A DNA stretch of 64,000 nucleotides from Pseudomonadota bacterium (GTDB lineage: Bacteria > Pseudomonadota > Alphaproteobacteria > Acetobacterales > Acetobacteraceae): positions 266,206 through 330,205 of the forward strand of contig JAJYYH010000036.1 in NCBI GenBank assembly GCA_021801255.1, given 5' to 3'. Made by a program: the position numbers and the translations under genes. The first letter of the stretch is position 1, and each line of letters starts with the position of its first letter. Positions 29,502 to 37,169 of this stretch are shown piece after piece. The notes under the pieces were generated by a model. It was not told where the DNA came from and made no database searches. It worked only from the letters and a program-made list of their open reading frames with translations.

Positions 29502-29517
29502 TGCAACGGGCGTGCCA
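29502..29517 (-). promoter_or_regulatory. Sigma-54 (-24/-12) promoter of the urea operon
   Basis: On the minus strand the sequence reads TGGCACG-CCCG-TTGCA, an exact match to the sigma-54 consensus TGGCACG-N4-TTGC[A/T]. Transcription would begin around 29490, about 55 bases before urtA. NtrC-type activation in nitrogen limitation is the likely control, as for urea uptake in other proteobacteria. I did not find a clear NtrC operator upstream. Confidence 0.85.
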
Positions 29518-29530
29518 GGAACGAAGGCGA

Positions 29531-29609
29531 GGGGTCTGCCTCTCGAACCCCACCAGGGATCGACGTCCCTGGACCCTCTCCAGGATCGGGGCCTCGGGCC
29601 TCAGGCCCG
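29531..29609. repeat. Cluster of short palindromes upstream of the urea promoter
   Basis: Contains CCAGGGATCGACGTCCCTGG and CTCGGGCCTCAGGCCCGAG as adjacent hairpins, resembling the palindromes at 19855-19900. It lies between the sigma-54 promoter and the end of mch, where an upstream activator site might otherwise be expected. Confidence 0.5.
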
Positions 29610-29624
29610 AGCGAGGTCAAGGGG

Positions 29625-29661
29625 CGGAGCCCGTTGCCTTCTTTTTAGGCAACGGGCTCCG
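29625..29661 (-). terminator. Hairpin after mch
   Basis: CGGAGCCCGTTGCCT and AGGCAACGGGCTCCG form a perfect 15-bp stem with a 7-base loop, 15 bases beyond the mch stop codon. There is no T-run on the minus strand after it, so termination strength is uncertain. Confidence 0.55.
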
Positions 29662-29675
29662 GAAAAGCGCGTGGA

Positions 29676-30629
29676 TCAATCGAAGGCGATGTCGAGATTG
29701 GCGGGGTCGAGCTGCCCGGCATGAAAGGAGCGGCCGGTGTCGAGAGCGGTGACGATGGCGGCGGCGGGGCTGAAGAGCGCGCCGTCGATCGCGTAGAAAT
29801 CGCCCTTCACGGCGCGGAAAATCTCGGCGAAGGGCCGGCCATAATCGCGCGAGGTGGCGGAGGGCAGGCGTTCGGCGAGCGCTTTCGCCTCGTCCTCCGG
29901 CCCGGTGACAAAGAGATGGACGCGCCCGCCGAAGATGATGGCGTCATTCGTGCGGCCCATGGCGGTGATGAAATCGGGATGCGGGGGTGCGAGCGGGGCG
30001 GCGGCGGCGCCGTCCCGGATGCGATCGAGCGGGAAATGCAGTTCGTGCGCCTTGTGCAGCGCCACTTCCAGCACGCGGGCCACCACCTGGACGGCGCCGG
30101 CGAGGCTTTGCGTCGGCGCGTAGATGATGCCGAGACGGTCCGGGGCGAGGCCGCAATCGGTGGCCACTTTCTCGACGATGGCGGCGGGCGGCGGCTTGGC
30201 GCTTTCCAGCACCAGGACCGCGTGATCGGCGCGATCGGCATAGCCGAGTTCCTCGAACAGCTTCTCCTTCCGCGCGAGCGCCCGGGCGGGGCCAGAGCCG
30301 AGGGCGAAAAATTTTTCATGCGCGAGGCTCCAGCCGGCGTATTGGCTGGCGAGGCAGGCGAACACCGGCCGCGAGGAGGCAACCGCGAGGGTCAGCGGCC
30401 AGCGCGCGAGCGCCGCGTCATGGGCGAGCGTGACGCGCCCCAATCCGCCCATGCAGATCTCGGCGATGCGCCGCCCGGCCTCGATGCCGCCGGGATGCGC
30501 GGCACCGGCGTCAACGAGATGCTCGCCGAGACTGCCGCGGCTGACCCCGAGACGAAGGCTTTCGGCCGCGCCGCAGAGCTTTTCAAAAAGATCCCAGGCG
30601 TCGCGGTTGAGGCTGATCGGTTCGCTCAT
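29676..30629 (-). CDS. mch: Methenyltetrahydromethanopterin cyclohydrolase
   Basis: A protein of 317 residues resembling bacterial Mch along its length: [57 protein letters not shown] and a C-terminal [13 protein letters not shown]. Mch converts methenyl-H4MPT to formyl-H4MPT in the cytoplasm, a step of formaldehyde oxidation in methylotrophs. No other H4MPT-pathway gene (fae, mtdB, fhcABCD, mptG) is in the window, so the rest must be elsewhere or the gene is an orphan. It lies divergent from plsC, with an AGGA ribosome site. Confidence 0.93.
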   Translation of the reverse strand: MSEPISLNRDAWDLFEKLCGAAESLRLGVSRGSLGEHLVDAGAAHPGGIEAGRRIAEICMGGLGRVTLAHDAALARWPLTLAVASSRPVFACLASQYAGWSLAHEKFFALGSGPARALARKEKLFEELGYADRADHAVLVLESAKPPPAAIVEKVATDCGLAPDRLGIIYAPTQSLAGAVQVVARVLEVALHKAHELHFPLDRIRDGAAAAPLAPPHPDFITAMGRTNDAIIFGGRVHLFVTGPEDEAKALAERLPSATSRDYGRPFAEIFRAVKGDFYAIDGALFSPAAAIVTALDTGRSFHAGQLDPANLDIAFD

Positions 30630-30734
30630 AGACGGGTTCCTCGCGGAAAATTTGCCCTGCGAGAGCCTATAGGGCAGATCTCAGAGCATGAAAATCTGGC
30701 GAGCCTGAAAAGCGGGATCTTCCCCGAAAAGATT

Positions 30735-30807
30735 GTAAAGGCTCCCCCTTTGCTAGGATCCCAAGGGGAAGCAAAGCCCATGGCCTTTACGTGCTCCTGG
30801 ATCCTAG
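30735..30807. repeat. Nested inverted repeats between mch and plsC
   Basis: GTAAAGGC (30735-30742) pairs with GCCTTTAC (30783-30790), and inside it CTTTGC (30748-30753) pairs with GCAAAG (30771-30776). A third pair, CTAGGATCC (30753-30761) with GGATCCTAG (30799-30807), would compete with the outer stem. The string GGCCTTTACGTG also occurs near 56042. The 291 bases between mch and plsC hold no gene. Confidence 0.5.
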
Positions 30808-30920
30808 AAACATTCAAAACACCCTTCACCCGATTGCCCTGTCGGCGCACCCGCCAAACGTGGCGTGATCACTGGAAACCTGCTTAGGCTCCGGGTGACG
30901 GCAGGAAAGGCAGGATCGCC

Positions 30921-31694
30921 ATGGAAGTTGCCTGCGAACTCGGGAATTCGGTCCGCCCGCGCGGCGCGCTCGCTTGCCTGCGCGACCGGGCGAGCTTTCA
31001 CCTCTTGCTCGCGATCTTCTGTCTCGCCAGCCTGGTCTGGAGCCAGCTCGCTGGCGTGCTGTTCCATCTGCTGCCACGCCGGGAAGGGGCGGCGCTCGGG
31101 CGGTTCGTCATCATGGCCGGGTGCCGCGCCGGGCTGGCGCTGATGCGGCTGGCGGGGCTCGCGCGCTGCGACCTCGCGGCCCTCGACGCGCTGCCTGCCC
31201 GCGGCCCGGCGGTGATCGCCTGCAACCATCCCTCGCTCCTGGATGCGGTACTGGTGCTTTCCCGCCTGCCCGACGCGGTGTGCATCGCCAAGGCGGAGTT
31301 GTGGGACAATCCATTCCTCGGCGGCAGCGTCCGTCTGGCCGGCTATATCCGCAACGACGCGGCGCTGGCGCTGATCCGCGCCGCCTCTCGCGCGCTGCGG
31401 GAGGGACGGCAATTGGTGATTTTCCCGGAGGGCACGCGCTCCGCCGGCCAGGGCCTCGGACCTTTCAAGCCGGGTTTCGCCGCCATGGCCAAGATGGCCC
31501 GCGTGCCGGTGCAGAGCGTTTTCCTCTCCAGCAACACACCCTATCTGCGGCGCGGCTGGCCGCTCTGGCGCAGGCCCGATTTCCCGCTCGCCTATCGCGC
31601 GAAATGCGGCCGGCGCATCATGGTGCGCGGCGATATCGGCGCCGCGGCGGCCGCGATTGAACGCTACTTCGCCGAAGAAATCTCCCGCGCATGA
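30921..31694 (+). CDS. PlsC-family 1-acylglycerol-3-phosphate acyltransferase-like
   Basis: A protein of 257 residues with an N-terminal membrane segment, the catalytic NHPSLLD (NHx4D) and the substrate-binding FPEGTRS motif. It should acylate a lysophospholipid or a related glycolipid. It is first of three tightly packed genes (plsC-like, GT2, LpxL-like), with ATGA overlap to the next, followed after a gap by a flavoprotein gene. This grouping suggests a dedicated lipid made by the cassette in place of bulk phospholipid synthesis, but that is inference. Confidence 0.82.
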   Translation: MEVACELGNSVRPRGALACLRDRASFHLLLAIFCLASLVWSQLAGVLFHLLPRREGAALGRFVIMAGCRAGLALMRLAGLARCDLAALDALPARGPAVIACNHPSLLDAVLVLSRLPDAVCIAKAELWDNPFLGGSVRLAGYIRNDAALALIRAASRALREGRQLVIFPEGTRSAGQGLGPFKPGFAAMAKMARVPVQSVFLSSNTPYLRRGWPLWRRPDFPLAYRAKCGRRIMVRGDIGAAAAAIERYFAEEISRA

Positions 31695-32455
31695 CGCCCT
31701 CGGCAACCCATCTGGTGGTGATCCCGAGCTACAACACCGGCCCCGCCGTCCTGGCGACGGTGCGCGCCGCGCGCGCCGTCTGGGCGCCGGTCTGGGTGGT
31801 GGTGGACGGCAGCACCGATGGCACCGCGCAGCTTCTTGAGAGCGAGGTGGCGCGCGATCGGCATCTGCGGGTGCTGGTGCTGCCACGAAACCAGGGCAAG
31901 GGAAGTGCGGTGCGGCACGGGCTGCGGGCGGCGCGGGCGGCGGGCTTCACCCATGCGCTGACCCTCGATGCCGACGGCCAGCATCCGGCCGCGCATATTC
32001 CCCGCTTCATGGCCGCCTCGCTTGCCGAGCCGCGGGCGATGGTGCTCGGCGTGCCAGTGTTCGACGAAGCCGCGCCAGCCTTGCGCGTCCATGGGCGGCG
32101 CATTTCCAACTGGTGGACGCGGCTTGAGACCGGCGGCGCTGTGCGCGATTCGCTGTTCGGCTTCCGCGTCTATCCGATCGCGCCCTTGCTCGCGGCGATG
32201 CAGACGACGCGGTGGATGCGCCGTTTCGATTTCGACCCCGAAGCGGCGGTGCGACTCTGCTGGCAGGGGGTGCGCGCGATCAATCTGCCCGCCCCCGTCG
32301 TCTATCCCACGGCGGCGGAGGGCGGCGTGTCGCATTTCCGCTACGGACGCGACAATCTGCTGCTGAGCGGGATGCACCTGCGGCTGATGCTGATCTGGCT
32401 GGCGCGGCGCCTCGCCCGCTTGTCCCCGGCCTTCCTTGCCCAGCACAGGCTTTGA
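31691..32455 (+). CDS. GT2-family glycosyltransferase
   Basis: A protein of 254 residues with the GT-A fold signatures VVIPSYNTG at the N-terminus, VVVDGSTDGT and the metal-binding LDADGQHP. It resembles dolichol-phosphate-mannose-synthase-like and aryl-polyene-cluster glycosyltransferases. It overlaps the plsC-like gene by ATGA and is followed after 4 bases by an LpxL-like acyltransferase, a set also seen in aryl polyene and related lipid loci. Substrate unknown. Confidence 0.82.
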   Translation: MTPSATHLVVIPSYNTGPAVLATVRAARAVWAPVWVVVDGSTDGTAQLLESEVARDRHLRVLVLPRNQGKGSAVRHGLRAARAAGFTHALTLDADGQHPAAHIPRFMAASLAEPRAMVLGVPVFDEAAPALRVHGRRISNWWTRLETGGAVRDSLFGFRVYPIAPLLAAMQTTRWMRRFDFDPEAAVRLCWQGVRAINLPAPVVYPTAAEGGVSHFRYGRDNLLLSGMHLRLMLIWLARRLARLSPAFLAQHRL

Positions 32456-32459
32456 CGCG

Positions 32460-33371
32460 ATGGCCGCGGCTGGCGGTCGCATGAACTGGGCGAGGCAGCG
32501 CGAGCGCGGCGGGGCCCGTCTGCTCGGCGGCATGCTATGGCTCACCCGTCACCTGGGCTGGCACGTTGGCCAGATGCTGCTCTATCCGATCACGCTCTGG
32601 TTCTACGCCAGCTCGGCCGCCGCGCGCGCCGCCTCGCGCGAGTATCTCGCCCGCGTGCTCAACCACCCGGCGCGCGAGCGCGATGTGCTGCGGCATTTTT
32701 TTACCTTCGCCTGCGTCATCCTCGACCGGGTTTTCTTCCTCTCGGGCCGCATCAAGGGGTTCGAGCTGCACGTGCGGGGGCTGGAGGCGATCACCGAAGT
32801 GGTGAACGCCGGCCGTGGCTGCATCCTGCTCGGCGCCCATCTCGGCAGTTTCGATGTGCTGCGCGCGTTCGGGCGGAACGCGCCGGTGCGGGTGCGCCCG
32901 GTGATGTTCCGCCGCAACAGCGGCCATCTGACCCGGCTGCTCGAAACGCTCGACCCCGAGCTGGCGCGCGACGTGATCGAGATCGGCGCGCCGGAGGGGA
33001 TGCTGCGGGTCCACGAATGCCTCGCGCGGGGCGAGATCGTAGGCTTCCTGGCCGATCGCGCGCCGGCGCGGGAGCGCATGGTGAGCACCCAATTCCTCGG
33101 GGCCGAGGCGGAATTTCCCACGGGCCCCCTGGTGCTGGCCGCGGTCGCCGGCGCGCCGGTTGTGCTGTTTTATGGCATCCGCGCCGCGCCCCGGCGCTAT
33201 ATCATCCGCTTCGAGCGGTTCGCCGAGCGCATCGTCCTGCCGCGTGGGCGGCGCGAGGCGGAGCTTGGGGTGTGGATCGACGCCTATAGTAAAAGCCTCG
33301 CCGCCGCCTGCCGCGCCCACCCGTTCAACTGGTTCAATTTCTATCCGTTCTGGAGAGCCCGGGCGCGTTGA
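32460..33371 (+). CDS. LpxL/HtrB-family acyltransferase
   Basis: About 303 residues from ATG 32460, 4 bases after the GT2 stop; ATG 32481 is an alternative. An N-terminal amphipathic/membrane region precedes LLGAHLGSFDVLRAF. The usual HxxxxD/E catalytic pair appears as H-L-G-S-F-D. It is only distantly like the two lipid A LpxL genes elsewhere in the window, consistent with a different acceptor. It is the third gene of the plsC-GT2 cassette. Confidence 0.8.
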   Translation: MAAAGGRMNWARQRERGGARLLGGMLWLTRHLGWHVGQMLLYPITLWFYASSAAARAASREYLARVLNHPARERDVLRHFFTFACVILDRVFFLSGRIKGFELHVRGLEAITEVVNAGRGCILLGAHLGSFDVLRAFGRNAPVRVRPVMFRRNSGHLTRLLETLDPELARDVIEIGAPEGMLRVHECLARGEIVGFLADRAPARERMVSTQFLGAEAEFPTGPLVLAAVAGAPVVLFYGIRAAPRRYIIRFERFAERIVLPRGRREAELGVWIDAYSKSLAAACRAHPFNWFNFYPFWRARAR

Positions 33372-33563
33372 CGGGGCAGGACCCGAGGCCATGGAACGAT
33401 TTCACCCCTGGACCCAAGCAGGCGGCGCTTTTGCAATCTTTCCCGAAAGGCTGGCTTTCCCGGAATGCCGGCTTTCCCCAAACACCAGTGTGGGGCGGCG
33501 CTGGTGTCCTTGCCGAGGGCTGGCTATATCCACAACATATGACGGTCTGCCGGCGAGCGGGGG

Positions 33564-34835
33564 ATGCCTTGGATGCCTCTAGCGGGAGAAATTTGCGACG
33601 TTCTGATAATCGGCGGTGGCCCCGCCGGGGCCACCGCCGCCGCCCTGCTCGCGGAACGCGGGAGCGATGTCGTGCTGCTGGAAAAAGCCGCGCATCCGCG
33701 TTTTCACATCGGCGAATCACTGCTGCCGCGGAATCTGCCGCTTTTCGAGCGCCTCGGGGTCGCGGAAAAAATCGCCGCGATCGGCGTCCACAAGCCGGGG
33801 GCGGAGTTTATTTGCGACGAGATGGGTGGGCGGGTCGCGTTTCCCTTCGCGCTCTCGCGCGTCAAGGGCTTCAGCCACGCCTACCAGGTGCGTCGCGCCG
33901 AGTTCGACCAGATTCTTTTTGAGAATGCCCGCGCCAAGGGGGCACGCCTGCGCGAGCGCGTGCGCGTTGTCGCGGTCGCCGAAGGGGCGGGCGAGCGGCT
34001 CTCGGTGCGCGCCGAGAGCGCCGAGGACGGGGCACTGGCATTTGCCCCGCGCTTCGTGCTCGACGCCTCCGGGCGCGAGACGTTCATGGCCAGCCGCCTC
34101 GGCCTCAAGGAAACCGACAAGCACAACAACACGGCCGCGGTTTTTGCCCATTTCCGGGGCGTCTCCCCGCGGCACGACGACATGGCGGGGGCGATCAGCA
34201 TCCATTTCGTGCGCGATGGCTGGCTCTGGGTGATCCCGCTGCCCGAGGGGCTGACCAGTATCGGCTTCGTCGGCACGGCCGCGGCGTTCAAGGGGCGGAA
34301 CGAGGCGATCGCTGATTTCTTCCTCGCGCGATTGCGCGAAAGCCCGAGCCTCTGGGCGCGGATGGGCGAGGCCGCCTGCGTGAGCCCGGTCACCAGTACT
34401 GGCAACTATTCCTATCGGGCGCGCCGCGCCTGGGGCGACCGCTGGCTCATGATCGGCGATGCCTTCGCGTTTCTCGATCCGGTGTTTTCGAGCGGCGTCT
34501 TGATGGCAATGACGATGGCCGAGCAGGGCGCCGAGACGGCGTTGGCCTGGCTCGCCGATCCCGCCCGGGGCGCGCAACTGGCGCGGCGCCAGGAGCGGCA
34601 GATCCGCGCGGCGCTCGATCGCATCGGCTGGATGATCCATCGCATCAACACCCCGGTGCTTCGCGAGCTGTTTCTCGCGCCGCGCAACACGCTCGGCATG
34701 CGCGACGCCATTATTTCGCTGCTCGCCGGGCATTTGCGCCCGGAGCGGGGCATGGCGGTGCCGGTTCTGGCGTTCAAATCGATCTATTACGCGCTGGCCG
34801 CGTTTCGCCGGCTTTCGCCGCAGCCGGCGCGTTGA
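33564..34835 (+). CDS. Flavin-dependent halogenase/geranylgeranyl-reductase-like monooxygenase
   Basis: A protein of 423 residues with the FAD-binding GGGPAGATAAALLAERG at the N-terminus and GDAFAFLDPVFSSGV near residue 295, the form found in the halogenase-like clade. WLWVIPLP near residue 220 resembles the WxWxIP motif of flavin halogenases. Whether it halogenates or only hydroxylates or reduces cannot be told, because the catalytic Lys was not placed. It follows the plsC-GT2-LpxL genes after 192 non-coding bases on the same strand. Flavoproteins of this type accompany such acyltransferase and glycosyltransferase genes in aryl polyene and flexirubin loci. Confidence 0.8.
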   Translation: MPWMPLAGEICDVLIIGGGPAGATAAALLAERGSDVVLLEKAAHPRFHIGESLLPRNLPLFERLGVAEKIAAIGVHKPGAEFICDEMGGRVAFPFALSRVKGFSHAYQVRRAEFDQILFENARAKGARLRERVRVVAVAEGAGERLSVRAESAEDGALAFAPRFVLDASGRETFMASRLGLKETDKHNNTAAVFAHFRGVSPRHDDMAGAISIHFVRDGWLWVIPLPEGLTSIGFVGTAAAFKGRNEAIADFFLARLRESPSLWARMGEAACVSPVTSTGNYSYRARRAWGDRWLMIGDAFAFLDPVFSSGVLMAMTMAEQGAETALAWLADPARGAQLARRQERQIRAALDRIGWMIHRINTPVLRELFLAPRNTLGMRDAIISLLAGHLRPERGMAVPVLAFKSIYYALAAFRRLSPQPAR

Positions 34836-34857
34836 CGCCGCCCGCGTCTCGGCGCTC

Positions 34858-35970
34858 TCAAATCACCCCGATCTCGGGCTCGTCGAGATCGACGCCCCAC
34901 ATTTTTTCCAGATTGTAGAGCGCGCGGGCGTCGGGCTTGAAAAGATGGACAATGATGTCCCCGGCATCGATCAGCACCCAGCTCGCGCCGCCCTGGCCCT
35001 CCACGGACACGCGCCGCAGCCCGGCCTCCCGCAATTTTTCGCGCAGATGCGTGGCCATCGCCTCGATCTGGCGGTCGGCGAGGCCGGTTGCGATGATCAT
35101 GCGTTCGGCGAAGGCGGCCCGGCCGGCGAGGTCGATGGTGGTGATGTTTTCCGCCTTGTCGTCTTCGAGGCTGGCGGCGATCACCGCGCTCAGGCGTTCG
35201 ATCTCGGCTTGCGGCGTGGGTTTGCGCCGCGGCGCGCGCTTGCGGGCGGGCGCGCCGCTCGCGCTTCGCGGCGGTTTGACCGGCGCTGCCGTCGCGGTCG
35301 TGATCTGCTTGGGGTGGATCTGCTTGGGGTGGGCGATGGCTCTTTCTCCCTCGGTCAAGTCAATCTCGGCGCCGCGTAGCGCGCTCGCCGAGGCCGGATT
35401 CTGTGCGGCATTCAGGAACACCCAGGCCGGCGGCGGCAAATCGGCCAGCGCCGGGGCAAGATGCTGCGCCCGGAGCGCCCGGCGCAGCGTCATCGCCGCC
35501 GGGCTGGTCCGCGCCCGCGCATTGTACGAGGGTCGCGGATGGACGGCAAAGGGAACCTTCCGCACGATCTCCCGCCAGCTCCGCCAGCGCGGCAATTGTT
35601 CGAGAATATCCGCCCCCATCAGCCATACGAACCGCGCCCGCGGAAAACGCAGCCGCAGCAGGCGGAGCGTGTCACGGGTGAAGCGCGTGCCGAGCCGCGC
35701 CTCAAGGTCGGTCGCGCGGAGCCGCCTGCCATCGGCGATCGCCCGTGCGCTCGCCAGCCGCGCCGCCAGCGGCGCCATCCCGGCTTCCGGCTTCAGCGGA
35801 TTGCCCGGCGAAACCAGCAGCCACACCTGATCGAGCCGCAAGCGGCGGCGGAACTGCTCGGCGATATGGCGATGCCCGGCATGGGCGGGATTGAACGAGC
35901 CGCCGAGCAGCCCGATCCGCGCCCGCCGCCGGTCGCCGAAACGCGGCAACGGATCCGGGGGCGCCATCAA
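34858..35970 (-). CDS. nadD-rsfS: NadD-RsfS fusion: NaMN adenylyltransferase plus ribosome silencing factor
   Basis: One uninterrupted frame of 370 residues. Residues 18-203 are NadD: GGSFNPAHAGHRH (nucleotidyltransferase GxFxPxHxGH), MGADILEQLPRW, and a SASALR near 194 in place of the usual SSTxIR. Residues 205-254 are a basic, Pro/Lys-rich linker. Residues 255-361 are RsfS (EDDKAENITTIDL, MIIATGLADRQIEA, GASWVLIDAGDIIVHLF). No Met and no GTG lies in the linker to start a separate rsfS. Normally these are neighbouring separate genes. NadD makes NaAD for NAD synthesis; RsfS binds uL14 and blocks subunit joining during starvation. Confidence 0.88.
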   Translation of the reverse strand: MMAPPDPLPRFGDRRRARIGLLGGSFNPAHAGHRHIAEQFRRRLRLDQVWLLVSPGNPLKPEAGMAPLAARLASARAIADGRRLRATDLEARLGTRFTRDTLRLLRLRFPRARFVWLMGADILEQLPRWRSWREIVRKVPFAVHPRPSYNARARTSPAAMTLRRALRAQHLAPALADLPPPAWVFLNAAQNPASASALRGAEIDLTEGERAIAHPKQIHPKQITTATAAPVKPPRSASGAPARKRAPRRKPTPQAEIERLSAVIAASLEDDKAENITTIDLAGRAAFAERMIIATGLADRQIEAMATHLREKLREAGLRRVSVEGQGGASWVLIDAGDIIVHLFKPDARALYNLEKMWGVDLDEPEIGVI

Positions 35971-36000
35971 ATCAGATGCTTCAGCATACTATAACTCGTT

Positions 36001-36052
36001 CCCGCCCCGCTTCGTTCCTGCCCCGTCTCGTTGGCCCGCCCCGCCTCGTTGG
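36001..36052. repeat. Tandem 17-18-base repeat upstream of nadD-rsfS
   Basis: Three imperfect units of the form C[C/T][C/G]GCCCCG[C/T][C/T]TCGTT[C/G]G in the 257 bases between the Crp-family gene and nadD-rsfS. No gene lies there. The role is unknown. Confidence 0.5.
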
Positions 36053-36227
36053 AGCGTAACATTTCGGCGCAGCGCTTGGCGAGCGCCTCCCTTCGCCGAG
36101 ATCTCGGCTGGATTTCGTTCGGGGAGCGCCAGGGGGCAAACCGCGGCCAGCAATTCCGGGGATGTCGCAGATGGGATACGGCGGCCGATGAAATTCTTTT
36201 TGCCCCAGAGGGTGCTTTTTCAAACGC

Positions 36228-36974
36228 TCAGCCGCTCTGACGATGGATCGAGGGCAGGTCGTCGCGGCGGTCGAATTCGATGACCCGCGGGCTGATGAAA
36301 CGCAGCACCCCTTCGTGTTCGAGCGCATGCAGGGTGCGGCTCACGGCTTCCGGCGAGAGCGCGAGATAATCCGCGATATCGGTGCGCGGCATCGGCAACG
36401 CGACGATGCGGCGCGAGCCGGTGATCTCGGATGCGTGGTCGGCAATGAGATCGAGAAACAGCAGCACCCGCGTGCGCGCGTCGTGATGAGCGAGCAAAAT
36501 CGTGTGCCGCTGCGCCGCGCGCAGGTCGTGGCAGGCCTTGCTGAGGAAATGCGCATTGAGCGCGGGATCGCGCTGTAAAACCTGCTCGAGCGCCTCGATC
36601 GGGAGGCGGTGGGCGACAACCGCGGTCACGGCCTCGGCCGAGTTGACGTAGCGGCCATTCTCATAGAGCCCGACGAGATCGCCGGGGAAAAGAAAAGCGA
36701 GAATATAGGCCGCGCCGTCCTCCGAGAGACGGTAGGTCTTAACCACGCCCTCGATGATATTGTAAATTTGCACAGCGCGCTCGCCTTCCGCCTCAAGCCG
36801 GGCGCCGCGCGGGAATCGCGCGAGCGTTGCGATGCCGGCAAGGGTCTCGCGCTCGGCTTCGTCGAGCAAGGGCACGGCCTGCCCATTGCTGCTCAGACGC
36901 AACGGCACTGCCCGCAACGACGGCAGGGCCGGCGCGCTCGCGGGATGGTTTTTCATACGAATGATTTTTGCCAT
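36228..36974 (-). CDS. Crp/Fnr-family transcriptional regulator
   Basis: A protein of 248 residues. The cyclic-nucleotide-binding-like barrel (about 45-150) includes FLFPGDLVGLYENG, and the C-terminal helix-turn-helix has RTDIADYLALSPEAVSRTL. The N-terminal Cys cluster of FNR is absent, so it does not sense oxygen through [4Fe-4S]; it resembles the FixK/Ftr-type branch. The HTH E-x-x-S-R recognition pattern predicts TTGAC/TTGAT-type palindromic targets. The gene is divergent from the thiolase gene with 195 bases between starts, where it could regulate either. Effector unknown. Confidence 0.85.
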   Translation of the reverse strand: MAKIIRMKNHPASAPALPSLRAVPLRLSSNGQAVPLLDEAERETLAGIATLARFPRGARLEAEGERAVQIYNIIEGVVKTYRLSEDGAAYILAFLFPGDLVGLYENGRYVNSAEAVTAVVAHRLPIEALEQVLQRDPALNAHFLSKACHDLRAAQRHTILLAHHDARTRVLLFLDLIADHASEITGSRRIVALPMPRTDIADYLALSPEAVSRTLHALEHEGVLRFISPRVIEFDRRDDLPSIHRQSG

Positions 36975-37169
36975 GATCGGACGCTATCGGGAAAGGATTA
37001 TTTGCCGCCATGACCAGGATCAAAAATTTCGCGAGTGGCCGCCCGAGGCGCCGGGGCGAAGTTTCAAACCGCGACGCGACCGCACTTTTGGCTGCCCGGA
37101 AACCCTGCTAGAAGGATGCCGACCGCGAAGCCATACCGAAGCCACACAAGCGAATAGGGGGACCACGCC

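Noticed and set aside
36001..36052. CRISPR-like array
   Set aside because: Units of 17-18 bases are contiguous with no spacers, so it is a simple tandem repeat.
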